Of a stretch of 64,000 bases of DNA, positions 38,294 through 48,372 are shown piece by piece. The first letter of the stretch is position 1, and the number at the start of each line of letters is the position of its first letter. A program made the position numbers and the translations under genes. Origin of the DNA: an uncultured Alphaproteobacteria bacterium (lineage in GTDB: Bacteria > Pseudomonadota > Alphaproteobacteria > HIMB59 > GCA-002718135); assembly GCA_902560725.1 (NCBI GenBank), contig CACEMR010000003.1, forward strand, positions 32,403-96,402, given 5' to 3'. The notes under the pieces are model-generated. The model made no database searches, was not told the DNA's origin, and saw only the letters and a program-made list of their open reading frames with translations.

Positions 38294-39775
38294 ATGAAAA
38301 ATAGTTTATTAGGTAAACTAAAATTTACTCACACACATTTCCCGCGTTTAAATGAAGAATGTGGTATTTTTGGTGTAAGTGGATCTAAAGATGCCGCAAC
38401 TTTAACTGCTTTGGGATTACATGCTTTGCAACACAGGGGTCAAGAGGGCTGTGGAATTGTTACTTATGATGGAAAATCATATCATTCTGAAAGGAAATTT
38501 GGCCTAGTTGGCGATAATTTTACAAAAAAACAATCACTCGAAAAATTAAAAGGAAAAATCGCTATAGGTCATAACAGATATTCAACAACGGGTGGTGAAA
38601 CTATAAGAAATATTCAACCATTTTATGCTGACCTTCATGGAGGTGCGATAAGTATTGCTCATAACGGCAATTTAACAAATGCACTTTTATTAAGAGAGCG
38701 AATGGTTCGTGAAGGAGCAATATTTCAGACAACTTCAGATACAGAAACAATAGTTCAATTAGTTGCTAGATCTAAAAAAACTGAAATTGTTGATAAAATT
38801 ATTGATACCTTATTACAAATTCAAGGTGGTTTTGCACTTTCTATTATTGCAAATGGAATGCTCATTGGTGCAAGAGATCCCCATGGTATTCGTCCACTTG
38901 TATTAGGAAAATTAAAAAATGCCTTTATTCTTGCATCTGAGACATGCGCTTTAGATATAATTGGAGCAAAATTTGTTCGTGAAATTGAAAATGGTGAGGT
39001 GGTAATTATAACAGATGGTAAAGTTAAAAGTAGACGACCATTTCCAAAAAAACAACAACGTCCTTGTGTTTTTGAGTACATTTATTTTTCTCGACCAGAT
39101 AGTATTTTAAAAAATAAAACAGCATATGAATATAGAAAAAACTTAGGAACCCATCTTGCAAAAGAATTAGATATTAAACCAGATGTTGTTGTCCCTGTCC
39201 CTGACTCAGGAGTTCCAGCTGCACTTGGTTTTAGTCAAGAATCTAAAATACCTTTTGAGCTTGGTTTAATTAGAAATCATTATGTGGGAAGGACATTCAT
39301 TGAACCTACACAACAAATAAGAAGTCTAGGTGTAAAATTAAAATTAAATCCAAATCAAAGTTCTATTAAAAATAAAAAGGTTGTTTTGATTGATGACTCT
39401 TTAGTCCGGGGAACGACTTCAACTAAAATAATTAAAATGCTTCATGATTTTGGAGCAAAAGAAGTACACATGAGAATCGCTTCACCAGCAATTAAATATC
39501 CTGATTTTTATGGTGTTGATACGCCCACACAAGAGGAATTACTTGCTGCAAATAAAAACTTAGAAGAGATGTGTGATTACATTGGTGCAAAATCACTTAA
39601 GTTTTTATCATTAGATGGTCTTTATAAAGCTCTGGGATTTGATAAAAGAGATAAAGATAATCCTCAATTTACCGATCATTATTTTACAGGAGAATATCCT
39701 GTTAGACCTTTAGATTATTTGAATGATGAAAACTTAAAAAAACTATCATTTTTAAGTCTTGCTTCAAACAATTAA
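38294..39775 (+). CDS. purF: Amidophosphoribosyltransferase
   Basis: ECGIFGVSGSKDAATLTALGLHALQHRGQEGCGIV, VVLIDDSLVRGTTS. Confidence 0.97.
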   Translation: MKNSLLGKLKFTHTHFPRLNEECGIFGVSGSKDAATLTALGLHALQHRGQEGCGIVTYDGKSYHSERKFGLVGDNFTKKQSLEKLKGKIAIGHNRYSTTGGETIRNIQPFYADLHGGAISIAHNGNLTNALLLRERMVREGAIFQTTSDTETIVQLVARSKKTEIVDKIIDTLLQIQGGFALSIIANGMLIGARDPHGIRPLVLGKLKNAFILASETCALDIIGAKFVREIENGEVVIITDGKVKSRRPFPKKQQRPCVFEYIYFSRPDSILKNKTAYEYRKNLGTHLAKELDIKPDVVVPVPDSGVPAALGFSQESKIPFELGLIRNHYVGRTFIEPTQQIRSLGVKLKLNPNQSSIKNKKVVLIDDSLVRGTTSTKIIKMLHDFGAKEVHMRIASPAIKYPDFYGVDTPTQEELLAANKNLEEMCDYIGAKSLKFLSLDGLYKALGFDKRDKDNPQFTDHYFTGEYPVRPLDYLNDENLKKLSFLSLASNN

Positions 39776-39795
39776 TAAATGAATTATATTTTTTC

Positions 39796-41073
39796 ATGAA
39801 CGTTCTCGTAATTGGTAATGGTGGAAGAGAACACGCACTATGTTATGGTATAAAACAATCTCCAAATTGTTCTAATTTATATTGTATACCAGGTAGTGAT
39901 GCTATTAGTGAAATTGCTTCATCTATTAAGATTGAAGTTGATGATCATGATGCTATCCTGAAATATTGTTTAGAAAGTAAAATAGATCTTGTAGTTATAG
40001 GCCCTGAACTGCCTTTAACTCAAGGTTTGTCAAATCGTTTGATTAATAATTCTATATTAGTCTTTGGCCCTGACCAGATGGGGGCTGAGCTAGAAAAATC
40101 AAAAAAATTTACAAAAGATATTTGTAAAAAATTAAATATTGCAACAGCTGCTTATGATGTATTTGAAAATTATGATGACGCTTTAACTTTTTGTCAAAAC
40201 CAATCCTATCCTTTAGTTATTAAAGCCGATGGTTTAGCTGCTGGAAAAGGGGTTATTATTTGTGAAAAAATTGATGATGCAAAAGATGCACTTATTAAAT
40301 GTTTCAAAGAGAATTCTTTTGGTGATGCTGGTTCAGTTGTTGTTATTGAAGAGTTTTTAGTTGGTGAAGAGGTAAGTTTATTTTCACTTGTCGATAAAAA
40401 TGGATTTGTTTTACCGCTTACAACAGCACAAGATCATAAAAAAATTTTAGAAGGAGAAAAAGGTTTAAATACTGGTGGTATGGGTGCCTACACACCTGTT
40501 CCCTCTATTTCATCAAACAAAATGCATGAATTATCTAAAATATTTATTGAGCCCATTGTTCAATATCTTGCTCAAAAAGGAATAAATTATCAAGGTATGT
40601 TTTATGCAGGATTAATAGTAACAGAAGAAGGTCCAAATTTACTCGAAATCAATGTTCGTTTTGGTGATCCTGAAACCCAGGCAATCATACCACTTTTAGA
40701 AACAGATTTGTTAGAACTGCTTCATGCCTCAGCAACAGGGAGCTTAAATGAAATAGAAAAAATTAAGTGGAAAAATGATTACGCCATGACAATAGTGATG
40801 GCTACTAATGGTTATCCTGAGGATTATAAAAAATTGACACTAATTAGTAATTTGGAAAATCTTTTTTTAAGAAAAGATGACTATCTTTTTCATGCAGGAA
40901 CAACTCTTAGAAAACATAAATGGCTTTCTAATGGTGGTCGGGTATTAAATATCTCTAGTACAGGTAAAGATTTAAAAACTATCAGACAAAATATTCATAA
41001 AGTTATCGATCAAATTACTTGGGATGAAGGATATTATCGAAAAGATATTGGTTGGAGATATATTGATGAATAA
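39796..41073 (+). CDS. purD: Phosphoribosylamine--glycine ligase
   Basis: VLVIGNGGREHALCY, VIKADGLAAGKGV, GMGAYTPVP, LLEINVRFGDPETQ. Confidence 0.97.
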   Translation: MNVLVIGNGGREHALCYGIKQSPNCSNLYCIPGSDAISEIASSIKIEVDDHDAILKYCLESKIDLVVIGPELPLTQGLSNRLINNSILVFGPDQMGAELEKSKKFTKDICKKLNIATAAYDVFENYDDALTFCQNQSYPLVIKADGLAAGKGVIICEKIDDAKDALIKCFKENSFGDAGSVVVIEEFLVGEEVSLFSLVDKNGFVLPLTTAQDHKKILEGEKGLNTGGMGAYTPVPSISSNKMHELSKIFIEPIVQYLAQKGINYQGMFYAGLIVTEEGPNLLEINVRFGDPETQAIIPLLETDLLELLHASATGSLNEIEKIKWKNDYAMTIVMATNGYPEDYKKLTLISNLENLFLRKDDYLFHAGTTLRKHKWLSNGGRVLNISSTGKDLKTIRQNIHKVIDQITWDEGYYRKDIGWRYIDE

Positions 41074-41971
41074 TTCATTATTAGTTGAAGGGAAAACAAA
41101 AATTATTGAGAATACAAATGATCAAAATATTATTCGAATTGTAACAAAAGATTTTTTAACAGGAGGGGATGCAGCGAAGAAAGAGGAAATCAAAGATATT
41201 GGAATGCACAAGACAAAACAAACGAGTAATGTATTTAGTATGCTAACTCATGCAGGTATTGCAACATCATTTATTGAACAAGACTCCCCGAATAGCCTTT
41301 TAAGTTATAACTGTAATATGCTTTCTTTAGAATTTGTAGTTAGACGTTATGCGTGGGGAAGTTATTTAAGTAGAAATAATCAATTTTCAAAAGATATTGT
41401 TAATCCACATCGTTTTGAAAATTTAGTTTGGGAAATATTTCACAAAGCAGCTGTTGTAATGCCTCCTCATGTTCCAGAACCTGTTCAAATGGATGAGAGT
41501 GAAGCTAGAAGACAATTTTTAAAAGATGGAAAATGGGAAGAGGGTGTGTTTACGGATCCTTTTGTAAAAACTGGAGAAGAGTGGGAATTATTTTCTGCAA
41601 AAAAACCTATTACTGGAAATAGTTTAATGAAAACCAAAAAATTATTGTCTGATCAAGAATTAGAAATAGCTATTAATGGAATTATTCTTCCAAGTTTTGA
41701 GCTTATTGAAGACAAATGGAAAAATATAAAGACAATTGATGGTCCTATACATTTAGTTGATATTAAGTTTGAGCTTGGTTTTAAATTATTGGATAATTCT
41801 CTAGTTTTATCTGATGTTGTTGATAATGATAGTTGGCGAATATGGCCTGGAGGCGATCCAACTAAACAATTAGATAAACAATCTTTTCGTGAAGGAGAAG
41901 ACTTAATTAATGTTGCCAATAAATATCAACTCGTAACACAATTAACTGATCAATTTAATATAAGTTTATAA
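41066..41971 (+). CDS. purC: Phosphoribosylaminoimidazole-succinocarboxamide synthase (long form)
   Basis: LLVEGKTKIIENTND, EFVVRRYAWGSYLSRN, VDIKFELGF; ATG 41066 overlaps purD stop (ATGAATAA). Confidence 0.9.
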   Translation: MNNSLLVEGKTKIIENTNDQNIIRIVTKDFLTGGDAAKKEEIKDIGMHKTKQTSNVFSMLTHAGIATSFIEQDSPNSLLSYNCNMLSLEFVVRRYAWGSYLSRNNQFSKDIVNPHRFENLVWEIFHKAAVVMPPHVPEPVQMDESEARRQFLKDGKWEEGVFTDPFVKTGEEWELFSAKKPITGNSLMKTKKLLSDQELEIAINGIILPSFELIEDKWKNIKTIDGPIHLVDIKFELGFKLLDNSLVLSDVVDNDSWRIWPGGDPTKQLDKQSFREGEDLINVANKYQLVTQLTDQFNISL

Positions 41972-41972
41972 A

Positions 41973-43016
41973 TTATTTTTTAATAATTGTTATATGACCC
42001 ATTTTTCTTTTATTTTTAATTTCTGTTTTTAAATAGTCATAAAAAAATTCATTATCATTAAATGTTTTATTTCTATAAGGCGTAATATCATCACCAATTA
42101 AATTAATCATTTTGGCGTTAAATATTTTTTTTGTTTCAATTTTTTCTAAGCCACATACTGCTCGTACATGATTTTCAAATTGACTAATATTATGAGAGTT
42201 CATTGTAAGATGTCCAGAATTATGAACACGAGGAGCAATTTCGTTGGCATATAAATTATCATCTTCATCAATAAAAAATTCTACACATAACGTTCCAATA
42301 TAATCTAGTTTTTCTACAACTTGTTTTGCCCACTCAATTGATTGTGTTCGAATATTATCAGGAATATCACTTGGTATTGTTGAATATTTTAAAATTTGTT
42401 CTTCATGCACATTCTCAATAGGGTCATAGATTTCATAATTATTTTGATTATACCTTGTAATGACGACAGAAATTTCTTTTTTAAGATGAATGAATTTTTC
42501 TAAGATATATTCTTTTGTAAAATCAATCTCGTCAGTAACATCATCTAGAGTGTTTAATTTATACTGACCTTTACCATCGTATCCTAACGTTGTTGTTTTT
42601 AACAAACCAGGAAGCAAGTTTACATTTTCACTTAAATCTTTTTGATTTCTGACAGTCACATATTTTGTTGTTGTTATATTATTTTCATTAAGAAAATTTT
42701 TTTCTGTTTCCCGGTGTTGAATGAGTTTATTAATTTCTGGGTTTGGTAAAACTTTTTTCTTTTTATTAATTTTTTTTAATATTTTAAAGGGAATATTTTC
42801 AAATTCATATGTAACAAGATCAACTTCATTAATAAAATTTTTTATCGTTGTATCATCATCATACTGACCAAAAATAAATTTAGTAGCAAAATGTTTTCCA
42901 GGTGCATCAGGATCATCACTTAATATGACGGTTTGTATATCTATTTTTTTTGCAGCATCTGCTAAGAGACTTCCTAATTGTCCACCACCGATAATGCCAA
43001 GCGTGGGTTTATTCAT
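41973..43016 (-). CDS. purK: N5-carboxyaminoimidazole ribonucleotide synthase
   Basis: LGIIGGGQLGSLLADAAKK, FENIPFKIL, NEIAPRVHNSGHLTMNSHNISQFENHVRAV. Confidence 0.96.
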   Translation of the reverse strand: MNKPTLGIIGGGQLGSLLADAAKKIDIQTVILSDDPDAPGKHFATKFIFGQYDDDTTIKNFINEVDLVTYEFENIPFKILKKINKKKKVLPNPEINKLIQHRETEKNFLNENNITTTKYVTVRNQKDLSENVNLLPGLLKTTTLGYDGKGQYKLNTLDDVTDEIDFTKEYILEKFIHLKKEISVVITRYNQNNYEIYDPIENVHEEQILKYSTIPSDIPDNIRTQSIEWAKQVVEKLDYIGTLCVEFFIDEDDNLYANEIAPRVHNSGHLTMNSHNISQFENHVRAVCGLEKIETKKIFNAKMINLIGDDITPYRNKTFNDNEFFYDYLKTEIKNKRKMGHITIIKK

Positions 43017-43019
43017 GAT

Positions 43020-43511
43020 TTATGGTTTTTGTTTAACAGCTTTTGATTGTTTACTTCGATAATTTTTTAAATTTTTTTTAATATCTTTATTCGTAAGGGC
43101 AATAATGGATGCTGCATATAAACCTGCATTCATTGCTCCGTCCTCACCGATTGCAACACTTCCAACAGGAATTCCTTTTGGCATTTGCACTATTGATAAT
43201 AAACTATCTAATCCTTTTAATTTACGACTTTCTACAGGTACGCCGATTACGGGTATGGTTGTTAAAGATGCAATCATTCCTGGTAAATGTGCAGAACCTC
43301 CTGCACCGGCAATAATGACAGAAATATTATTGTCTTCAGCCGCTTTGGCAAATTTAAACATTCTCTCTGGTGTTCGGTGTGCAGAAACAATTTTGGTTTG
43401 AAACTTAACTTTCAGTAATTTTAAAATTTTTTCACAATTTTTCATGGTAGTGTGATCAGATTTACTACCCATCACAATTACTACCTTATGTTTTGTTGAT
43501 GCTGAAGTCAT
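43020..43511 (-). CDS. purE: N5-carboxyaminoimidazole ribonucleotide mutase
   Basis: [62 protein letters not shown]. Confidence 0.97.
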   Translation of the reverse strand: MTSASTKHKVVIVMGSKSDHTTMKNCEKILKLLKVKFQTKIVSAHRTPERMFKFAKAAEDNNISVIIAGAGGSAHLPGMIASLTTIPVIGVPVESRKLKGLDSLLSIVQMPKGIPVGSVAIGEDGAMNAGLYAASIIALTNKDIKKNLKNYRSKQSKAVKQKP

Positions 43512-43553
43512 TTTTGTTTTATTGTATCAATTCAATGATGATTCGATACATTA

Positions 43554-44660
43554 TTACATAATGACATCGTGAACATTACTTTCGCGTGCTCCTGCTTTAG
43601 AAATAAACACAAATTTACAATTGCCCTGCATTTTCTTAATCGTTTTATGACCTGTGTAACCCATAGAAGACTTTAAACCACCAACAAGCTGATAAGCTAC
43701 ATCTTCTATTTTACCTTTATATGGAACCATCCCTTCCACACCTTCTGCTACTAATTTTTTTGCATTCTTTGTTTCTTCTTGTGAGTATCGATCAAAAGAT
43801 CCTTTTTGCATTGCTCCTACAGAACCCATACCTCTATATGATTTAAATTTTTTACCTTTGATAGTTAACAATTTGCCTGGTGACTCTTCAGTGCCTGCAA
43901 ATAAAGAGCCTATCATGCAAGCACTTGCGCCACCTGCTATAGCTTTTGCAATATCACCTGATGTTTTTATTCCTCCATCAGCAATCACTGGAATTTTAAA
44001 TTTTTTTGCAACTTGAAATGTATCCATCACAGCTGAGAGTTGAGGAATACCAACACCAGTCACAACCCTTGTTGTACAAATTGATCCTGGTCCAATACCT
44101 ACTTTAATAGCATCAACACCAGCACTAATTAAATCTGATGCAGCTTTTTTAGTAGCAATGTTTCCAACAATAAGAGGCGTTTTTTTTAAAACTTTTTTTG
44201 CTTTTTCAATAAACTTTAAAGTCGTTTTTGTGTGTGCATGAGCAACATCAATAAAGACTATATCAACACCAACTTTTAATAATTCTAATAGTCGTAAGTA
44301 AGCATTATTTTCAACACCTATTGCAGCTCCTACCGCAATCTGTTTGCTAGAATTAATTACAGCATTTTGAAATTTCTTTATATTAACTTTAAAGTTATGA
44401 ACTTTGTTAACTTCATTTGCTTGGTTATCAATCGGCATATTACGGTGAATAACACCTAGACCACCATTAAGTGCTAGATTGATTGCCATCTTGTTCTCTG
44501 TCACAGTATCCATAGCAGCGGAGAGTATTGGAATATGTAATTTGACTTTTCCAATGGTAATCGATGTATCTACGTCTTTTGGTTTTATCTCAGAATACGC
44601 TGGTGAGAGCAGAACATCATCAAAAGTAACGGAATAATTGGTATTTATCTGGTAGGCCAT
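43554..44660 (-). CDS. guaB: IMP dehydrogenase lacking the CBS (Bateman) domain
   Basis: [82 protein letters not shown]; 368 aa. Confidence 0.92.
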   Translation of the reverse strand: MAYQINTNYSVTFDDVLLSPAYSEIKPKDVDTSITIGKVKLHIPILSAAMDTVTENKMAINLALNGGLGVIHRNMPIDNQANEVNKVHNFKVNIKKFQNAVINSSKQIAVGAAIGVENNAYLRLLELLKVGVDIVFIDVAHAHTKTTLKFIEKAKKVLKKTPLIVGNIATKKAASDLISAGVDAIKVGIGPGSICTTRVVTGVGIPQLSAVMDTFQVAKKFKIPVIADGGIKTSGDIAKAIAGGASACMIGSLFAGTEESPGKLLTIKGKKFKSYRGMGSVGAMQKGSFDRYSQEETKNAKKLVAEGVEGMVPYKGKIEDVAYQLVGGLKSSMGYTGHKTIKKMQGNCKFVFISKAGARESNVHDVIM

Positions 44661-44763
44661 TTCTGAATTTATAAATTTTTTCTCGATTTGTTAAGCAAAT
44701 AGTGCAAAATTATAAATTAAAAATAATTCTTATTTTTTTTTTTAAATACAGTTATAAATAATT

Positions 44764-45651
44764 GTGCGATTAATAACTCTCCTATTTGTCCTTTTATTTT
44801 CTACAAATTTGTTTGCTGGTGATGAACAAAAAGTAAAACAAGGATTAGTTGAAAGATTTACCTCTGGATTATCTGAAGCTGTAGAAAACATATTAGATGG
44901 TGAAGGCGATACACAAGTTCGTATTGATATGGGTGAGGATTATAAACCTGAATTCTCTATTGTTACAGTAAGACCAATAGCAATACATCACAGTGTAGAT
45001 GCAACATTTATCCAGTTACAATTAAGTGATCACAAAATAAGAGGTGATAGTAGATTAGCGGGAAATATTGGTGTTGGATACAGAAAATTATCAGATAGTA
45101 AAAATTCTATGACAGGTGCAAATTTTTTCTTTGATTATGATGAAAAAGGAAATGCAAGAGCTAGTGTTGGAGTAGAACTAAGATCATCTGCTTTTGATGT
45201 CTTAGGTAATTACTATTCTGGAATTAGTGGTGCCAAAACCGTTGGAGATTATACAGAAAGAACTCTTGATGGATATGATTTAAGTATTGTTGGTCAAGTT
45301 CCATATATTCCATGGGTTAATGTAATTGGCAATTCTTATAATTGGAAAGCTGAAAAGAATTCTAAAGATTCTAAAGGTGAAAAAATTAGTTTAGAAATGG
45401 CACTAACACCAAATTTAATAGCAGAAGTAGGTTTTGACGATAATAATATTTCTGGAACTGATAACTTTGCAAAAATAACTTTTATTTATCCACCAAGACA
45501 AACACCAACTGCGTCAACAGATTTTGTTAGTGAAAAAGCATTTGTCCAATTCGATATGAGTACAGAGTTACTTAGTATTGTTAGAAGGAGTAATAAACAA
45601 ACCATTGAGTCAGAAGGCACTGGCGTAGTAATAACAAGGTTAGTTGAATGA
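44764..45651 (+). CDS. Outer-membrane protein resembling a stand-alone inverse autotransporter (intimin/invasin-type) beta-barrel domain (GTG start)
   Basis: Signal peptide; NIGVGYRKLSDSKNSMTGANFFFDYDEKGNARASVGVELRSSAFDVLGNYYSGIS resembles IAT_beta repeats. Confidence 0.7.
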   Translation: MRLITLLFVLLFSTNLFAGDEQKVKQGLVERFTSGLSEAVENILDGEGDTQVRIDMGEDYKPEFSIVTVRPIAIHHSVDATFIQLQLSDHKIRGDSRLAGNIGVGYRKLSDSKNSMTGANFFFDYDEKGNARASVGVELRSSAFDVLGNYYSGISGAKTVGDYTERTLDGYDLSIVGQVPYIPWVNVIGNSYNWKAEKNSKDSKGEKISLEMALTPNLIAEVGFDDNNISGTDNFAKITFIYPPRQTPTASTDFVSEKAFVQFDMSTELLSIVRRSNKQTIESEGTGVVITRLVE

Positions 45652-46442
45652 AAATTATAATATCACTTATGTCAGTATTATTTTGTCTTAATTTTTCTTT
45701 TCAAGCTTTTGCAGAACTTGGTGAAGCAACAGTTTATAAAGTTACATTAACAAAAATAGAATTGTGCACCGCAGCCCCACTTGCTGATAAAACTGACACA
45801 ACTTGCACAGGTACTGCAACAGTTGGAACTGGGAATAAAACTTTTGATGTTGCTTCTGTAACAGCTGGATCAGAGGTAGGATCATTTGTTTCAACTTCTG
45901 GACTTCCTATTGGCACTACTTTTACCCATGTTAAACCAACTTTATCTAGAGAATTTACAATGAAAGGTTATGTAGAAGCAGACAGTAATTGTTGGTGCAG
46001 AACGGAGTCAGATTCTACTTATAACTCAACGACTGGTAAATATAAGTCTTTGCAGTATGGAGTATGTGAAACTAGTGAAGCAGATGCTGCAGCTAATGCA
46101 GAAGAAAATGTATTTTATTTACAGACAGATACAACTGGAGGTGGAACAACTATTTGTGCAAATGCAGCTTGTGATAGTGGATCGAATCAAACAACTAATT
46201 ATACAAAAGATATATCAAGTTTAAGTGGCAAATACGGGTTAGCAATGGATAACCCTGATGTTAATACTGATACTTTTACCCAAATTTATAATTTAGAATC
46301 TAGTTACACTGTTGGATTAATAGCTCCTAAAATTGATATTGGCTTTGGAACATCCACAAGTCTTTATGCTAGTGAGTGGACGGATGGATCTTGTTATCTT
46401 GATGCGTATTATGTAAAATCAACTACGACTATCACTGAATAA
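45648..46442 (+). CDS. Secreted Cys-rich protein of unknown function, translationally coupled to the barrel gene
   Basis: Signal peptide MKIIISLMSVLFCLNFSFQAFA; ATGA overlap; eight Cys in the mature region; Thr/Ser/Gly-rich. Confidence 0.65.
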   Translation: MKIIISLMSVLFCLNFSFQAFAELGEATVYKVTLTKIELCTAAPLADKTDTTCTGTATVGTGNKTFDVASVTAGSEVGSFVSTSGLPIGTTFTHVKPTLSREFTMKGYVEADSNCWCRTESDSTYNSTTGKYKSLQYGVCETSEADAAANAEENVFYLQTDTTGGGTTICANAACDSGSNQTTNYTKDISSLSGKYGLAMDNPDVNTDTFTQIYNLESSYTVGLIAPKIDIGFGTSTSLYASEWTDGSCYLDAYYVKSTTTITE

Positions 46443-46448
46443 ATTTCT

Positions 46449-46928
46449 CTAAATTTTATATTCAAAATTTTGTGTTGTTGGGTTAATTTTAATTAACCTT
46501 GCGCCATTTCTAATGTGATAGTGTGTTGCAACTGGTGTTAAAGGTGAAATTGTTATTATACTCTCAAACTGCTCTTTTGACTTAATATACTTTTGTAATT
46601 CTTTCATTATTTTTTTACCCGCCCCTTTTTTAAAAGACCATAAGGTATACGCAATGGGAATAGATGCTTTATCTTCATCTGTACTCATAAGATCCATTTC
46701 TTTGATTGTTGCAGGTATTTCATTGGTAAAAGCAAAGCAGGCGATACCTTCAATATTATCTTTATATTTTAAACCAAATATTTTTCTTCCCTTTGATGTA
46801 CGAAACTCACTATCTAGTTCTGGACGTACTGGATCATCATTTGGATTAATACTATCTAGTTCTACTAGTTCAGTTTTTTTGATCCAACTAAAGAAATCAA
46901 ATTCGTATTTGTATTTGCCAATTTGCAT
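46449..46928 (-). CDS. Hypothetical protein, possibly GNAT-like
   Basis: ACFAFTNEIPATIKEMDLMSTDE..., SFKKGAGKKIMKELQKYIKSKEQF resembles an acetyl-CoA binding region. Confidence 0.45.
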   Translation of the reverse strand: MQIGKYKYEFDFFSWIKKTELVELDSINPNDDPVRPELDSEFRTSKGRKIFGLKYKDNIEGIACFAFTNEIPATIKEMDLMSTDEDKASIPIAYTLWSFKKGAGKKIMKELQKYIKSKEQFESIITISPLTPVATHYHIRNGARLIKINPTTQNFEYKI

Positions 46929-47051
46929 TTTTAAGTAGTTGGAGCTTTATAATATTTGTAAAATAAAGATAGTTAATTATTTGATACTTAAGTCTTTTGC
47001 TAAATACTATATTATCAAATTTTAATAATATAAAATCTAACATCATTTAAA

Positions 47052-48365
47052 ATGTCGTCAAAATCGTCCATCCAAAATATTTTTAAATTATCCATCCCTA
47101 TTTTCTTTGCCAACTTAGTCATTCCTTTAGTGGCTATTGTGGATACAGGCTTAATGGGGAACCTTGATAATTCTAGTTATTTGGTTGCAACAAGTATTGC
47201 GGCAAGCGTTTTCTCCATTCTGTTTGGAAGTTTTGGTTTTTTGCGGTCCGGAACAGTTGGTATGGTGGCACAAGCAGATGGTTCTAATGACTATGACGAG
47301 ATTATAAATATTTTTTTACGAAACATTGCGTTTGTTATTATTATTTCTTTTTTATTAATTGTTTTACAAGGATATATCTTCCAATTTTCTTTATCTGTAT
47401 TTGAATTATCATCTGAAACAAAAAAATATTTTAAAGATTATTTTTATTTTCGTATTTATTCCACTTTTGGTGAGCTTACTATTTTTGTTATTACTGGTTT
47501 ATTTATTGGCTTACAAAAAACAAAAACATCGAGCGTTATTGTTGGTTTTTATTCAATTTCAAATATAATCTTTAGTTTAGTTTTTGTTTTATATTTTAAT
47601 TTAAATGTTTTAGGGGTTGCATTAGGTACTCTAGTTGCCTCAACACTGACAACTATTATTTTTTTATTCTATACATTTGTTGCTTTAAGCAAATATACAA
47701 AACTAGAGTTTAGTATCGTTAAAATTTTTAATGTAAATAAAGTAAAAAATATTTTTAATATTAATGTAAATATATTTATTCGATCACTTCTTCTTGCATT
47801 TTCTTTTTTATATTTTACTTATCTTGGTAATTCTATCAGTGAAGAGACAGTAGCTGCAAATACCATTTTGCTAAATTTTATAATGTTATCCGCTTATATT
47901 CTTGATGCTTATGCTTTCTCAACAGAAGGGATTATTGGATATTCTATTGGTTCTAAAAATAAACAATTATTAAGAGATGTTATTAAAAATTCCTTTATCT
48001 TAAGTACAGCATCCGGTTTGGTTATATGTGTAATTTTTTTCTTTAGTAAAAATTATTTCATTATTGCCATGACAGATTTACCTGACATTCGAGAGATCAG
48101 TTTTTTGTTCTCCTACTGGGTGGTCATCATTCCTTTTGCAGCTTCTTTTTGTTTTCAATTTGATGGTATTTTTGTTGGCGCTTCCCAAACAGCAGAACTA
48201 CGGAATGCCATGATCGTCTCTGTTGCAATTTATATTGTTGTTTCTTTCTTTTTAATAGCAAGTTTTGGGAATACTGGATTATGGCTATCTCTCTGCCTTT
48301 TCTTTATTGCAAGAGCACTTACTTTATTTGTCTACATGCCGAAAATTTATCAGCGTGTCACATAA
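47052..48365 (+). CDS. MATE family efflux transporter (DinF-like)
   Basis: About 12 TM; LSIPIFFANLVIPLVAIVDTGLMGNL, GFLRSGTVGMVAQA. Confidence 0.93.
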   Translation: MSSKSSIQNIFKLSIPIFFANLVIPLVAIVDTGLMGNLDNSSYLVATSIAASVFSILFGSFGFLRSGTVGMVAQADGSNDYDEIINIFLRNIAFVIIISFLLIVLQGYIFQFSLSVFELSSETKKYFKDYFYFRIYSTFGELTIFVITGLFIGLQKTKTSSVIVGFYSISNIIFSLVFVLYFNLNVLGVALGTLVASTLTTIIFLFYTFVALSKYTKLEFSIVKIFNVNKVKNIFNINVNIFIRSLLLAFSFLYFTYLGNSISEETVAANTILLNFIMLSAYILDAYAFSTEGIIGYSIGSKNKQLLRDVIKNSFILSTASGLVICVIFFFSKNYFIIAMTDLPDIREISFLFSYWVVIIPFAASFCFQFDGIFVGASQTAELRNAMIVSVAIYIVVSFFLIASFGNTGLWLSLCLFFIARALTLFVYMPKIYQRVT

Positions 48366-48372
48366 AAAAATA

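Noticed and set aside
43105-43401. Plus-strand ORFs inside purE
   Set aside because: Antisense to purE conserved motifs; no independent evidence
43554-44660. Alternative call as GMP reductase because of the short length
   Set aside because: RY catalytic flap (GSFDRYSQE) and [11 protein letters not shown] segment match IMP dehydrogenase rather than GMP reductase
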